DNA of 64,000 nucleotides, taken from positions 1-64,000 of the forward strand of contig NZ_CABVOU010000019.1 of the NCBI RefSeq assembly GCF_902500215.1, written 5' to 3'. This DNA comes from Halomonas lysinitropha. GTDB taxonomy: Bacteria; Pseudomonadota; Gammaproteobacteria; Pseudomonadales; Halomonadaceae. Each line of letters begins with the position of its first letter. Positions within the stretch are counted from its first letter, which is position 1. Positions 41,868-51,368 of this stretch are shown here, piece by piece. Below the pieces are notes generated by a model. It did not search any database. It worked only from the letters and a program-made list of their open reading frames with translations, and was not told the DNA's origin. Made by a program: the position numbers and the translations under genes.

Positions 41868-43049
41868 TCAAGACGGCGAGGCGTCGTGATAGAGGCATTT
41901 CCCTGCCACGAAAGTCTGTCGTGGCTGGAGTTCGTCGTCGATCAGGGTGATATCGGCATCGAAGCCCACGGTCAGGCGACCCTTGTGATCCTGCAGGCCC
42001 AGCACTCGCGCCACGTTGGCGCCGATCAGCCCCAGGGCCTGCTCCAGAGGTAGCACGCCCTCGCGAACAAGGCGCTGCCAGTCGCCGATCAGGGCCGTAT
42101 TGCGGGCCACCCGCATGCCCAGATACGTGCCCTTGGCGTCGAACTCGGGCAGGCTGCCGTTGCAGTCGGAGCTCATGGTAATGCGCTCGGCGGGCACACC
42201 GTGCTCGAGCAGGAAGGACACCGCCTCGAAGGCGGAAATGTCCTCCTCGCCGACTTCGTCGAAGGCGGTGACATCCACGCAGGCCTCGAACGCCAGCGCA
42301 TAGTCGGCCGCCTCCTCGAGCAGGGCACGGTGGCGATTGACGTGGGTGGGAATCACCTGGTCGGCGGGAATCTCGGTCTCCGCGAGCAGCCGGCGTAGCG
42401 GCTCCAGGCCCCGCCGGCCGTCGCCGACGTGGAAGTGGCAGATGCCGCGCTTGCCGGCCAGCATGGCGCCGACACGGGTCTCGCTGACCAGCCGCTCGAT
42501 CTCGTCCTGGCGGGGCTGGCTGGAGCGATGGTCCGAGATCGCCAGCTCGCCCAGACCGATCACCTCGGGAATCCATGCCAGGTCGCGCTGGAGGTCGCCG
42601 GTCAGGGTGGGCGGAGGCACACGATAGGCGCCGGTGTACATGTAGGCCGCGATGCCCTCGGCGCGCAGCCCGCGCACCTTGGCGAGCAGGTCCGGCGGGG
42701 AGCGACTGATGCTGTCGGTGCCGAGCACGCCCACCACGGTGGCGATGCCCATGGCGGCAATCTCATCGGCGCTGATCTCGGGGCAGCGATTGCCACAGCC
42801 CCCTTCGCCGCCACCCCCCGTCACGTGGACGTGCTGGTCGATGAAGGCGGGCACGGCGATGAGATCGCGCGCCTCGATCACCTCGATTGGCCAGCCTGAC
42901 GGGATTGCCAGGTCACGCCCCAGGGCGGCGATGCGTCCGTCGGCGATCAGGATATCGGTAGCCGCTACGGCTTCCGGTGCCTGGATACGTCCCACCCGCA
43001 GCAGCGTCAGCAACGGCTTGTCGGTCTTTGTTATCAGGCCAGATCCCAT
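41868..43049 (-). CDS. iadA: Isoaspartyl (beta-aspartyl) dipeptidase
   Basis: 393-residue amidohydrolase-fold metalloenzyme splitting beta-aspartyl dipeptides. Zinc-ligand motif QHVHV (His73, His75) follows an N-terminal beta region. Further ligands lie in FHVGD and THVNRHR, and the catalytic aspartate in SSDCNGSLPEF. It is the last gene of the cyanophycin operon; its ATG overlaps the cphA stop by one base (TGATG). In that setting it should hydrolyse the beta-Asp-Arg released by cyanophycinase to aspartate and arginine. Confidence 0.9.
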   Translation of the reverse strand: MGSGLITKTDKPLLTLLRVGRIQAPEAVAATDILIADGRIAALGRDLAIPSGWPIEVIEARDLIAVPAFIDQHVHVTGGGGEGGCGNRCPEISADEIAAMGIATVVGVLGTDSISRSPPDLLAKVRGLRAEGIAAYMYTGAYRVPPPTLTGDLQRDLAWIPEVIGLGELAISDHRSSQPRQDEIERLVSETRVGAMLAGKRGICHFHVGDGRRGLEPLRRLLAETEIPADQVIPTHVNRHRALLEEAADYALAFEACVDVTAFDEVGEEDISAFEAVSFLLEHGVPAERITMSSDCNGSLPEFDAKGTYLGMRVARNTALIGDWQRLVREGVLPLEQALGLIGANVARVLGLQDHKGRLTVGFDADITLIDDELQPRQTFVAGKCLYHDASPS

Positions 43050-45679
43050 CAGGTCGACTCGCCGCCGGATTCGTGCGTAGGCGTGAAGCGCCGGCCGCGG
43101 AAGCGCTCGATGGCACCGGCAATGTCGTCGATCAGCAGCACCAGCAGGTCGCCCTGGCTCGCCTCGTCGAAGGCTCTGTCGACGGCCTGGGCCTCCTCCA
43201 TGATGATTTCCACGCGGGAGGTGCCGCCCACCGATTCGGCGCCGTCGCGCAGCAGGCCCGCGGCCTCGCCGGGGGGGCGCCCGCGGGAATCGGTCTCGTA
43301 GATATAGACGATGTCATGCATGCGGGCGAGGAGGGTGCCCAGGCTGAACAGGTCCTCGTCGCGGCGATTTCCCGGGGCACTGGCCACGCTGATGCGCCGG
43401 CCGGCGGGGATCCGGCCGACCAGCTCGCTCAGGGCCTCGAGGGCCGGCACGTTGTGCCCGTAGTCGATGAGAACCTTGACGCCCTCGGCTTCGATGAGAT
43501 TGGTGCGCCCGGGGTTCTGACCGGGAGTCGGATGGAAGGTGCGCAGGCCCATCTGGATATCGGCGACGGAGAGCCCCAGGGCATAGGCCGCGGCACTGGC
43601 GGCCAGGGCGTTGGCGACGTTGAAGCTGGCGTGTCCCTCGAAGGTGATCGGCACGTCCACCACCGGGATCACTTCGGCCTCGACGTGCCCCTGGCGCATC
43701 ACGATGCGCTCGTTGTGGACGGTAAAGGCCACCCCGTGTTCGCGAACATGCTGACGGACCGGCCGCGAGTCGGGATCCATGGTGAAGAAGATGCACTCGC
43801 CTCGTGCCCACTCCTGGCCGGCAAGGACCCGCGGGTCGTCGGCATTGAGCACGGCGGTGCCGCTCTTGCTCACGGCATCGATCACCACCGTCTTGCAGCG
43901 TGCCAGTTCGTCCAGGGTGTGGATGTCGTGCTCGCCCAGGTGGTCGCTGGCGATGTTGAGCAGCACTCCCACATCGCACTCGTCGAAGCCCAGCCCGCGG
44001 CGCATGATGCCGCCGCGGGCGACCTCGAGGACGGCGGTCTCGACGGTGGGTTCGCGCAGCACGATATTCGCCGCCTGAGGGCCGCTGTAGTCGCCGCGCA
44101 TGATGACATGGTTGTCGATCTCGATGGCGCCGGTACAGGCCATGCCCACGTTGCGCCCCGCCTGGCGCAGCAGGTGGGAGATCAGGCGCACCGTGGTGGT
44201 CTTGCCGTTGGTGCCGGAGACCGCGACGATGGGAATACGCGCGTTGCTCTCGGGGTCGGGGAACAGCATGTCGACGACATGGTGGCCGACATCGCGACCG
44301 ATGCCGTGGGTGGGCGAGATATGCATGCGGAACCCGGGGCCGGCATTGACTTCCACCACCCCGGCGGACTGCTCCTCGAGGGGCCGGCTCAGGGTCTCGG
44401 CGAGCAGATCGATGCCGATGATATCGAGGCCCACCAGGCGGGCGATGCGCTCCGCCGCGTACTTCACCTCGGGATGGACATCATCGGTCACGTCGGTGGC
44501 CGTGCCGCCCGTGCTCAGGTTGGCGGTGGGCTTGAGATAGACGATCTCGTCCTTCGGAATCACGCTCTGCAGGGTCAGGTTCTGCTGGTCGAGCATTCGC
44601 TCGGACTGCTCGTCGAGCTGTATCTGGGTGAGCAGGTTCTCGTGGCCGACGCCGCGCCGCGGGTCCTGATTTTCCCTCTCGACCAGGGCCTGCAGGCTGG
44701 TGACCCCATCGCCGACCACATGGGCCGGGCGGCGCCTGGCGGCGGCCACGAGCTTGCCGTCGATGACCAGCAGGCGATGGTCCTCGCCGTGGATATATTG
44801 CTCGACGATCACCGAGGGATTGCGGTGCGAGGCGATCTCGAAGGCCTCGCGCAGGGCGTGGTCATCCTCGATGTTGGTGCTCACACCGCGGCCGTGGTTG
44901 CCGATCAGGGGCTTGGTCGCCACCGGATAGCCGATGTAGCGCGCCGCCTCGAGCGCCTCCTCGAAGGAGCTGCACACCTGCCCGCGGGGTACCGGTATGC
45001 CGGCATCGCCGAGGATCTGCTTGGTCCAGTCCTTGTCGTCGGCAATGCTGTAGCCGATCAGGTCAGTCTGGCAGGTCACCGTGGCCTGGATGCGCTTCTG
45101 GCGATGGCCATGCCCCAGCTGGATGTAGCTGCTGTCCTCGCTGAGGCGGGTGGATGGGATGTCGCGACGCACGGCGGCCGCCACGATGGAGGCCGTGGAG
45201 GGCCCCAGCATGTGGTCGTCGCGCACCTGCCGGAGGCGGTCGAGAATCGCTTCCAGGTCGATCTCATCGTCGTTGAACAGCCGCGTGACGAGATCCACCG
45301 CCTCGACCCCGGCTGCCAGGCCGCAGGCTTCGTCGCGGTAGCGGTAGATCACGTTGTAGATGCCAGTCTCGTAGGAGTCGATGGTCTTGCCGTAGCCCAC
45401 CGAGAAGCCGATCAGGTTCTGCAGCTCGATGGCTACGTGCTCGACCACATGGCCGGCCCAGGTGCCGCGCTCCAGGCGCTCCAGGAAGCCGCCGGGGCGG
45501 CCTACCGAGCAGCGGTGTTCCTGCAGGCTGGGCATCAGGGTGGTGAGGCGCCCGACGATGCCGGGAACGGTGTCGCTGGGTCGCTCCTCCAACTCGCCGA
45601 TGTCCAGACGCATGAAGATGGCCTGGTAGCGGCTGTAGTAGTTGGGGCCGCGGAGGGCACGGTGCTGAAGAATGTTCAT
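43049..45679 (-). CDS. cphA: Cyanophycin synthetase
   Basis: 876-residue enzyme that builds the aspartate-arginine polymer cyanophycin with ATP. Layout: an N-terminal cyanophycin-synthetase domain (about 1-160), an ATP-grasp domain with HGEDHRLLVIDGKLVAAARR for arginine addition to side chains, and a Mur-ligase domain with P-loop GTNGKTTT near residue 490 for the aspartate backbone. It is in the middle of cphB-cphA-iadA and overlaps both neighbours. Length and domain order match CphA1. Confidence 0.95.
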   Translation of the reverse strand: MNILQHRALRGPNYYSRYQAIFMRLDIGELEERPSDTVPGIVGRLTTLMPSLQEHRCSVGRPGGFLERLERGTWAGHVVEHVAIELQNLIGFSVGYGKTIDSYETGIYNVIYRYRDEACGLAAGVEAVDLVTRLFNDDEIDLEAILDRLRQVRDDHMLGPSTASIVAAAVRRDIPSTRLSEDSSYIQLGHGHRQKRIQATVTCQTDLIGYSIADDKDWTKQILGDAGIPVPRGQVCSSFEEALEAARYIGYPVATKPLIGNHGRGVSTNIEDDHALREAFEIASHRNPSVIVEQYIHGEDHRLLVIDGKLVAAARRRPAHVVGDGVTSLQALVERENQDPRRGVGHENLLTQIQLDEQSERMLDQQNLTLQSVIPKDEIVYLKPTANLSTGGTATDVTDDVHPEVKYAAERIARLVGLDIIGIDLLAETLSRPLEEQSAGVVEVNAGPGFRMHISPTHGIGRDVGHHVVDMLFPDPESNARIPIVAVSGTNGKTTTVRLISHLLRQAGRNVGMACTGAIEIDNHVIMRGDYSGPQAANIVLREPTVETAVLEVARGGIMRRGLGFDECDVGVLLNIASDHLGEHDIHTLDELARCKTVVIDAVSKSGTAVLNADDPRVLAGQEWARGECIFFTMDPDSRPVRQHVREHGVAFTVHNERIVMRQGHVEAEVIPVVDVPITFEGHASFNVANALAASAAAYALGLSVADIQMGLRTFHPTPGQNPGRTNLIEAEGVKVLIDYGHNVPALEALSELVGRIPAGRRISVASAPGNRRDEDLFSLGTLLARMHDIVYIYETDSRGRPPGEAAGLLRDGAESVGGTSRVEIIMEEAQAVDRAFDEASQGDLLVLLIDDIAGAIERFRGRRFTPTHESGGEST

Positions 45680-46536
45680 TGGGACTCCGCCAGTAGTGAG
45701 CCGAGCGCATCGGGAACGAGATAGCGTCGCGCTTCGATGTCGAACCCATGGCCGCTGACCAGCGCATGGAGGATCATGTGCTCGATGGCCACCGGTTCGC
45801 CCATGGACAGGCCGGCGATATTCGAGCTCGCCAGGTCGCGACTGTCGATGAGGATGACATGCCCGGGCCCGATGGCCTCGAGAATGCCGTGGGGGTGGAT
45901 GATCACGCCGGCATCCTCTCCCAGGCCCACCCCGAGGTGTTCCGGGTTGCTGGCCCCGACTTCCATCAGGCGCGTGAAGCGTCCACGCTCGAGGAAGTGG
46001 CTATCGATGATCAGGCCATCGACCAGTCCCAGGCCGAGGGTCATGTTGACGGCGCCCTTGCGCAGGGCATCGGCAGCAGCGCCATTGTAGATCATGGTGC
46101 CCGGCATGGCCGCCGCCCCGGCACTGGTGCCGGCCACCACCGCGCCGTCGTCGAGGCGTTCGCGGATAGCCGTGAGAACCCGGGAGCCCCCCAGGACATT
46201 GGTCAGGCGCAGCTGGTCACCGCCGCTGAAAAAGATCACGCCGCTCTGCTCGATCAGTCGCACGGTATCGGTGTCGGCGGCCTGCTGGCGATCCTGTATC
46301 TCCAGCGAATGGACACGGCTGGCGCCCAGGCGGGAGAAGGCCGCTTCGTATTCGGGCAGGACCTGGTCGGGTATGCTGCTGGCCGTGGCGATGACCGCAA
46401 CCTCGTGGTTGCCCGCCGGAGCCAGGGCGAAGACCCGTCTGAGGATCTCGAGATCGGATGTCTTGTCCTCGGCACCGCCAATGGCCACAAGGGTGCCGGA
46501 TGCCGAGGAGGATGCCGTGGAGGGTGGCGAGGTCAT
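45676..46536 (-). CDS. cphB: Cyanophycinase
   Basis: 286-residue serine-type exopeptidase cleaving cyanophycin to beta-Asp-Arg dipeptides. The nucleophile motif is GTSAGAAAM (Ser138), and the family segments FFSGGDQLRL and IIDSHFLERGRF are present. The start at 46536 is preferred (AAGGA upstream); an in-frame ATG at 46605 would add 23 residues. A perfect CGTCGCT/AGCGACG stem lies 9 bases upstream of the ATG (46545-46559), next to the ribosome-binding site. It is first in the operon, so degradation and synthesis are coexpressed. Confidence 0.93.
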   Translation of the reverse strand: MTSPPSTASSSASGTLVAIGGAEDKTSDLEILRRVFALAPAGNHEVAVIATASSIPDQVLPEYEAAFSRLGASRVHSLEIQDRQQAADTDTVRLIEQSGVIFFSGGDQLRLTNVLGGSRVLTAIRERLDDGAVVAGTSAGAAAMPGTMIYNGAAADALRKGAVNMTLGLGLVDGLIIDSHFLERGRFTRLMEVGASNPEHLGVGLGEDAGVIIHPHGILEAIGPGHVILIDSRDLASSNIAGLSMGEPVAIEHMILHALVSGHGFDIEARRYLVPDALGSLLAESQ

Positions 46537-46756
46537 AATCCTTTCGTCGCTCAGCGACGCTGTTGAGAAATGCGGAAGTGGAATCTGTGCATGTAACGCT
46601 TCCAACGGCGCGGTGCTTGCCGCCTACACTTTCTCTTATAACAGGCATCCTTGTGCGTGGCACGTTATCGCTGACGCGCGGGCAGCGATAAGGGGCAAAT
46701 CGACATCGCTGCTCGCTGAAGGCGCCAGCGTGTTCGATCCGTGGCTGGTATCGGTG

Positions 46757-47050
46757 TCAACCGGTCAATCTTGCCACCAGGTAGCTACCGGCGATCAACG
46801 CCAGCGTCAGTATTACCAGGCCCACGAAGGTGCCCTTCCAGGCAGGGGTGGCGGCGCGCAGATTGAGGTAGACCATCAGCAGCCGCTGGGCCTTGAAGCC
46901 GGTGGCGGCAATCACCAGCCCCGCCGACCAGAGTGGCAGCGATTGCCAGTCGTCCTGGTCGAGACGCGCCGAGACCATCGAGAGTACCGTCAGGGCCATC
47001 AGCAGGGCCCAGGTCATCAGCAGGCGACGGGTGCCGGGCAGCGATGTCAT
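46757..47050 (-). CDS. norF: NorF-like cytochrome oxidase subunit IV family protein
   Basis: 97 residues with three transmembrane helices in the pattern of subunit IV/NorF proteins (RRLLMTWALLMALTVLSM, then GFKAQRLLMVYLNLRAA). NorF accompanies NorE and supports full NO reductase activity in denitrifiers. It follows norE by 54 bases, reading the same way. Confidence 0.78.
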   Translation of the reverse strand: MTSLPGTRRLLMTWALLMALTVLSMVSARLDQDDWQSLPLWSAGLVIAATGFKAQRLLMVYLNLRAATPAWKGTFVGLVILTLALIAGSYLVARLTG

Positions 47051-47104
47051 ACGGCCTCCGAGTCAGCGCAGTAGAGGGCCCGCATCGTCATAGGTAGCGA
47101 GCCC

Positions 47105-47674
47105 TCAGCGCAACAGATAGAGCAGCGGGTAGAGCAGGATCCAGATCAGGTCGACCATGTGCCAGAAGGCGGCGGCGGTCTCCACGTTCTCGGTGGTGGT
47201 TCGCCAGGTCACCAGTGCCAGCAGTGCCAGACCGAACAGCACATGGGCGAAGTGGAAGGCGGTGAGCCCGTAGTAGAAGCCGAAGAAGGCGTTGGTCTCG
47301 GGGGTGATGCCGGCGGCGAACTTGCTTGAATACTCGACTACCTTGATGACCCCGAACAGCACGCCCAGCGCCATGGCGGCGGCCAACCACTGGCGGGCCC
47401 TGCGGATCCGTGCGGCGCTGACAGCCTCCACGGCCAGCGCCACGCAGAGTCCGCTGGTCAGCAGCACCAGGGTGTTGAGCCCGCCCATCAGTGGATCGAG
47501 CTCGCGCTGGGAAGCATCGAAGAGGGCCGTCGCCGACACCCGTTCCGCGGCATAGAGGGCGAAGAAGGCGCTGAAGACCAGCATCTCGCTGAGAATCAGC
47601 ACCCACATCAGCGGGTTGCCGGGCAGTGCCGAGAGGGGCCCCCACCCGGGGTTGGGCAACTTGCGTTCGTTCAT
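47105..47674 (-). CDS. norE: NorE, cytochrome c oxidase subunit III-like protein
   Basis: 189 residues with five helices in the subunit III pattern: WVLILSEMLVFSAFFALYA near the start, GLTAFHFAHVLFGLALL, then AAFWHMVDLIWILLYPLLY at the end. NorE is an accessory protein of respiratory NO reductase. Its start overlaps the stop of the preceding membrane protein (ATGA, 47671-47674). The set is physically separate from norCBQD. Confidence 0.88.
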   Translation of the reverse strand: MNERKLPNPGWGPLSALPGNPLMWVLILSEMLVFSAFFALYAAERVSATALFDASQRELDPLMGGLNTLVLLTSGLCVALAVEAVSAARIRRARQWLAAAMALGVLFGVIKVVEYSSKFAAGITPETNAFFGFYYGLTAFHFAHVLFGLALLALVTWRTTTENVETAAAFWHMVDLIWILLYPLLYLLR

Positions 47675-48111
47675 CCGTCCGCCAGGGTCACCCGCGCGCC
47701 GCCGAATGCCAGGCTGCGCGGGTTGGTCACCGGCTGGTTGGAGGTCAGGCGGGTGATGCCCACGCCGCAGCGTGCCACCATCCAGATCAGGCAGGCGGTG
47801 AAATAGATATAGCCCAGCGCCCAGGGTGCCACGGCCGGGGCTCCCGCAAAGCCCAGCAACTGCCAGGTGGCAACGAAGAGGCCGCCGCCCAGCATGCCCA
47901 GCCAGAAGGTGCGGATCTGGAACTGCAGGTGGCTCTGTACCCAGGGCTCGGCGTTGCGACGCTTGAGGTGGGCGATAAGCACGCCGACGGGGGCGGTGAC
48001 CACGGCCAGCACGCTGCCCAGGAAGAGCATGTAGACGACAATGGCCGCGCCGCGGCCGCGGGCGGCCTTGTCGAGGTGATCGGCGGCAGGAGAGGCCTGG
48101 AGAGTGGACAT
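47671..48111 (-). CDS. Uncharacterised membrane protein in norEF operon
   Basis: 146 residues with four hydrophobic segments, resembling the DUF4870/Tic20-like group of small membrane proteins (LRGRG-type start, then VVYMLFLGSVLAVVTAPVGV). It is coupled to norE by a four-base overlap. The start at 48111 is chosen over a long upstream extension lacking any family character. An NsrR-like site lies 45 bases upstream, so NO-dependent control of the whole operon is likely. Function unknown. Confidence 0.6.
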   Translation of the reverse strand: MSTLQASPAADHLDKAARGRGAAIVVYMLFLGSVLAVVTAPVGVLIAHLKRRNAEPWVQSHLQFQIRTFWLGMLGGGLFVATWQLLGFAGAPAVAPWALGYIYFTACLIWMVARCGVGITRLTSNQPVTNPRSLAFGGARVTLADG

Positions 48112-48155
48112 GGCGGATCCTCGCTTGGCAGTTGGCCGGCGCTGGGGCCGACCTA

Positions 48156-48178
48156 ATGATGCATTACAGATGCTACTA
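48156..48178. promoter_or_regulatory. NsrR-like site upstream of the norE operon
   Basis: 23-base element with a good left half ATGATGCATTA (9 of 11 consensus positions) and a weaker right half AGATGCTACTA. It lies 45 bases upstream of the first gene of the norEF operon. Taken with the hmp and norC sites, it supports an NsrR regulon, but alone it is weak. Confidence 0.4.
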
Positions 48179-48236
48179 TATCGCGAGAAGTTGCGAGAAG
48201 CCTTGGCCTGGATCAAGTCACCCCCGCCGAAAACGA

Positions 48237-48261
48237 GAATGCCACCCGGTAGGTGGCATTC
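48237..48261 (-). terminator. Intrinsic terminator after narK1-type gene
   Basis: 10-base perfect stem GAATGCCACC / GGTGGCATTC with a five-base loop, followed on the minus strand by TCGTTTTCGG. It lies 20 bases behind the transporter stop, in the direction of its transcription. Confidence 0.78.
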
Positions 48262-48281
48262 CGTCTTTGCAGCACGCGATG

Positions 48282-49634
48282 TCACTCCTCGGTCTTCTGG
48301 GTCCTTCTGCGTTCGGCATACTGTTCCGCAGGTCCCTGGATCTCGGGCAGGTAGCGATAGCGCTCTTCCCCGAGTTCGGGAACCCTCTGGCGCTCCATGC
48401 GGCGGATGGCACCGTGCATCCAGGCCAGGGAAACCGCCACCAGCACGAACAGCACCATGTAGGAACTCGTCCAGATGCCGGTGATATCGAGCACGGCGCC
48501 GAACATTATCGGCAGGAAGAAGCCGCCCAGGCCGCCGATCATGCCGACCAGGCCGCCCACTGAGCCAACATTCTCGGGATAGTAGACCGGGATGTGCTTA
48601 TAGACAGCGGCCTTGCCCAGCGACATGAAGAAGCCCAGTAGCACGGTGAGGACCACCACGGCCCATAGCGGCAGGATCATGGTGAACGCGATCTCGCCCT
48701 CCTTGCCCTGGATGACGTAGCTTGTCTCGGGATAGGCAAGGAAGAATAGACACACCAGCGAGGCAATGAAGGTCAGGTACATGATCGCCCGTGCGCCATA
48801 GCGATCGGACATCCACCCGCCGAGGGCGCGAAACACACTGGCCGGCAAGGTGTAGAGGGCCGCTAAGGTACCCGCCACGGCGATACTGACGTCGTAGGCG
48901 CCGACGTAGTAGCGGGGCAGGTAGGAGGCCAGGGCGACGAAGGCGCCGAACACGAAGAAATAGTACAGAGCGAAGCGCCAGACCTGGAGGTGTTTGAGCG
49001 GCTCCAACTGTTCTCGGGTGGAGGTACTCTTGCCACCTTGGCCGCGCCGCGAGAGGGTCAGCGGATCCTCCTTGGAGAAGACCCAGAAGCCCACGGCGAC
49101 CACGGTCAGCACGATGGCGTAGACCACTGCGGTCTGTTCCCAGCCCAGTGCCACCAGCAGGAAGGGCGCGGCGAAGTTGGTCACCGCGGCACCGGCGTTG
49201 CCGGCGCCAAAGATGCCCAGCGCGGTGCCCTGCTTCTCCTTCTCGAACCAGTAGGAGGTGTAGGCGATGCCGACAATGAAGGAGCCGCCCGCCAGGCCCA
49301 CGCCGAGCGCCGCGACCAGGAACATGGCGTAGGATTCGACGTAGGAGAGCATGAATACACAGGCCGCGGTGATCAGCATCAGCAGGCTGAAGACGCGGCG
49401 ACCGCCGAACTGTTCGGTCCAGATGCCCAGGAAGATTCGGCTGATGGAGCCGGTCAGGATCGGCGTGGCCACCAGGATGCCGAACTGGGTCTCGCTGAGG
49501 CCCAGGTCCTGCTGGATCTGCACACCGATGATGGAAAAGATCGTCCACACCGCGAAGCAGGTAGTGAACGCCAGCGTACTCAATGTCAGGGCCCGGTACT
49601 GCTGGGGTCGGGTTACCCCCTCGAGATGTTGCAT
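48282..49634 (-). CDS. narK: NarK1-type nitrate transporter (MFS)
   Basis: 450-residue twelve-helix MFS protein, likely nitrate/proton symport by its similarity pattern to NarK1. Nitrate-signature glycine/asparagine run GIFGAGNAGAA is present. Both substrate arginines are in place (TM2 SISRIFLG and TM8 SVFRALGGW). It has its own promoter region, with a perfect TTGAT-N4-ATCAA box at 49701-49714, and its own terminator. It supplies nitrate to the NarGHI enzyme. Confidence 0.88.
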   Translation of the reverse strand: MQHLEGVTRPQQYRALTLSTLAFTTCFAVWTIFSIIGVQIQQDLGLSETQFGILVATPILTGSISRIFLGIWTEQFGGRRVFSLLMLITAACVFMLSYVESYAMFLVAALGVGLAGGSFIVGIAYTSYWFEKEKQGTALGIFGAGNAGAAVTNFAAPFLLVALGWEQTAVVYAIVLTVVAVGFWVFSKEDPLTLSRRGQGGKSTSTREQLEPLKHLQVWRFALYYFFVFGAFVALASYLPRYYVGAYDVSIAVAGTLAALYTLPASVFRALGGWMSDRYGARAIMYLTFIASLVCLFFLAYPETSYVIQGKEGEIAFTMILPLWAVVVLTVLLGFFMSLGKAAVYKHIPVYYPENVGSVGGLVGMIGGLGGFFLPIMFGAVLDITGIWTSSYMVLFVLVAVSLAWMHGAIRRMERQRVPELGEERYRYLPEIQGPAEQYAERRRTQKTEE

Positions 49635-49700
49635 GTCGTGCCTCCTTCACTGGTGCATGAAGTATCGTCTTACAGACTGTCAGGCTTGGTGACGTCATGA

Positions 49701-49734
49701 TTGATATGCATCAAGTCTTTCTGCCACTACCTCT
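49701..49734. promoter_or_regulatory. FNR box and NarL heptamer upstream of narK1-type gene
   Basis: TTGATATGCATCAA at 49701-49714 is a perfect TTGAT-N4-ATCAA FNR-family palindrome 67 bases before the start. TACCTCT at 49728-49734 matches the NarL consensus TACYYMT at all seven positions. Together they indicate activation by anaerobiosis and nitrate. Confidence 0.75.
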
Positions 49735-49859
49735 TGAGAAATCCTTTCTAACCCTCTGGTGGTAGATCTCCTGGATAGGCGCCCATGACATGCAGAGCGC
49801 AACGCCTTAAGACGCAGCGACCCGGACAGTCGTTGAGCCGCCCGGGCCGGGTGAGGTCT

Positions 49860-51362
49860 TCAGCGGGAGGCTTGTGCAGCCTTGAGGTTCGCCTGCTCCT
49901 CGATCATGCGATCCACCGACGAGACATGATATTCCTCGGCAAAGCCGCCTTCCGGTTCCTTGAGCCAGAGCAGGCAGATCAGCCAACTGAGGAAGGCGCC
50001 GGTGGCGATGATGTAGAAGAACTGGGTTGGGGTGACGAAGGTGAAGATAGTCAGGTAGACCACCGCCCCCACGTTGCCGTAAGCCCCGGCCATGCCTGAG
50101 ATCTGCCCGGTGATGCGGCGCTTGATCGAGGGAATGATGCCGAACGTCGCGCCTTCCGCCCCCTGTACGAAGAAGGAGGTGAAGATGGTGATGGCCACGG
50201 CCACGATCAACGGCCAGCTCGAGTTGAGCATGGCCATCAGCACGAAACCGATGCCGATGCCGAACATGTAGCTGAGCATGACGAAGCGACGGTTGCCCAT
50301 GCGATCCGACACCATGCCGCCCATGGGGCGCGCCACCAGGTTGACGAAAGCGAAGGAAGCGGCGATCAGGCCGGCCATGGCAGCACTGAGTCCCCAGGTC
50401 TCCTCGAAAAACATGGGCAGCATCGAGACCACGGCTAGCTCGGCACCAAAGTTGGCGAAGTAGGTGCTGTTGAGTGCCGCCACGCTGCTGAAGGGGTACT
50501 TGTCGTCCTCGGGAACGCCCTCCTTTAGGATCGGCACGTTGACGCGCAGGATCTGCACGATCTGGTAGATGACAACCGCGACGATCACCAGGTAGGCGAT
50601 GGCGGCGCCCGTGGTGGAGAGATAGCCCATGTTCTGGATGCGCCAGACCAGGATGCCGAGCACGCCGACCAGCGGGATGGTCCAGAGGATCAACTTGATC
50701 ATGTCGGACCAGCTGCTGACCTCCATGGCAGCAGCCTTGCGCGGCTTGCGGTGGGCCTTGGGATCAGGGCCATCGGTGATGCCGAACCAGTAGTAGACGC
50801 CGTAGGCGGCCATCACGATGGCGCTCTGGGCGATGGCCCAGCGCCAGCCGTCGTCGCCGCCGTACATGGTGATGGCAATGGTGGGCAGGGTCATGGCGGC
50901 GGCAGCGGAACCGAAGTTACCCCAGCCGGCATAGAACCCCTCGGCAAAGCCGATATCCCGTGGCTTGAACCACAGCGCCGTCATGTGGATACCGACCACA
51001 AAGCTTGCACCGATGGAGCTGAGCACCAGGCGCGAGACCAGCAGCTGAGTCATGGTATCGCCGAAGGCGAAGACCAGGGCGGGAACCGACATGGTGACCA
51101 TCAGAATCGAGAACACTCGCCGCGGGCCGAAACGGTCCAACGCCATACCGACGATGATGCGCGCGGGTATGGTCAGTGCCACGTTGCAGATGGCGAACAG
51201 CTTGATGTCATCCTGGGTCAGCCAGTCGACGCTCTTGAGCATGCTCGAGGCAAGCGGCGCCATGTTGAACCAGACATAGAAGGTGATGAAGAAGGCGATC
51301 CAGGTCAGGTGCAGGGCCCGGATCTCCGGGCTTTTCACCTTGAAGACGGAAGAGACTTTCAT
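49860..51362 (-). CDS. NarK2-type nitrate/nitrite transporter (MFS)
   Basis: 500-residue MFS transporter of the NarK family with nitrate-signature runs AGWGNFGSAAA and GAYGNVGAVVY. Substrate arginines are retained (IPARIIVG and LVARPMGG). It resembles NarK2 or nitrite-exporting types more than the NarK1-type neighbour, having a longer C-terminal half. It follows the universal stress gene by six bases and is last in the narK-usp-narK2 operon. Confidence 0.85.
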   Translation of the reverse strand: MKVSSVFKVKSPEIRALHLTWIAFFITFYVWFNMAPLASSMLKSVDWLTQDDIKLFAICNVALTIPARIIVGMALDRFGPRRVFSILMVTMSVPALVFAFGDTMTQLLVSRLVLSSIGASFVVGIHMTALWFKPRDIGFAEGFYAGWGNFGSAAAAMTLPTIAITMYGGDDGWRWAIAQSAIVMAAYGVYYWFGITDGPDPKAHRKPRKAAAMEVSSWSDMIKLILWTIPLVGVLGILVWRIQNMGYLSTTGAAIAYLVIVAVVIYQIVQILRVNVPILKEGVPEDDKYPFSSVAALNSTYFANFGAELAVVSMLPMFFEETWGLSAAMAGLIAASFAFVNLVARPMGGMVSDRMGNRRFVMLSYMFGIGIGFVLMAMLNSSWPLIVAVAITIFTSFFVQGAEGATFGIIPSIKRRITGQISGMAGAYGNVGAVVYLTIFTFVTPTQFFYIIATGAFLSWLICLLWLKEPEGGFAEEYHVSSVDRMIEEQANLKAAQASR

Positions 51363-51368
51363 GATCGT

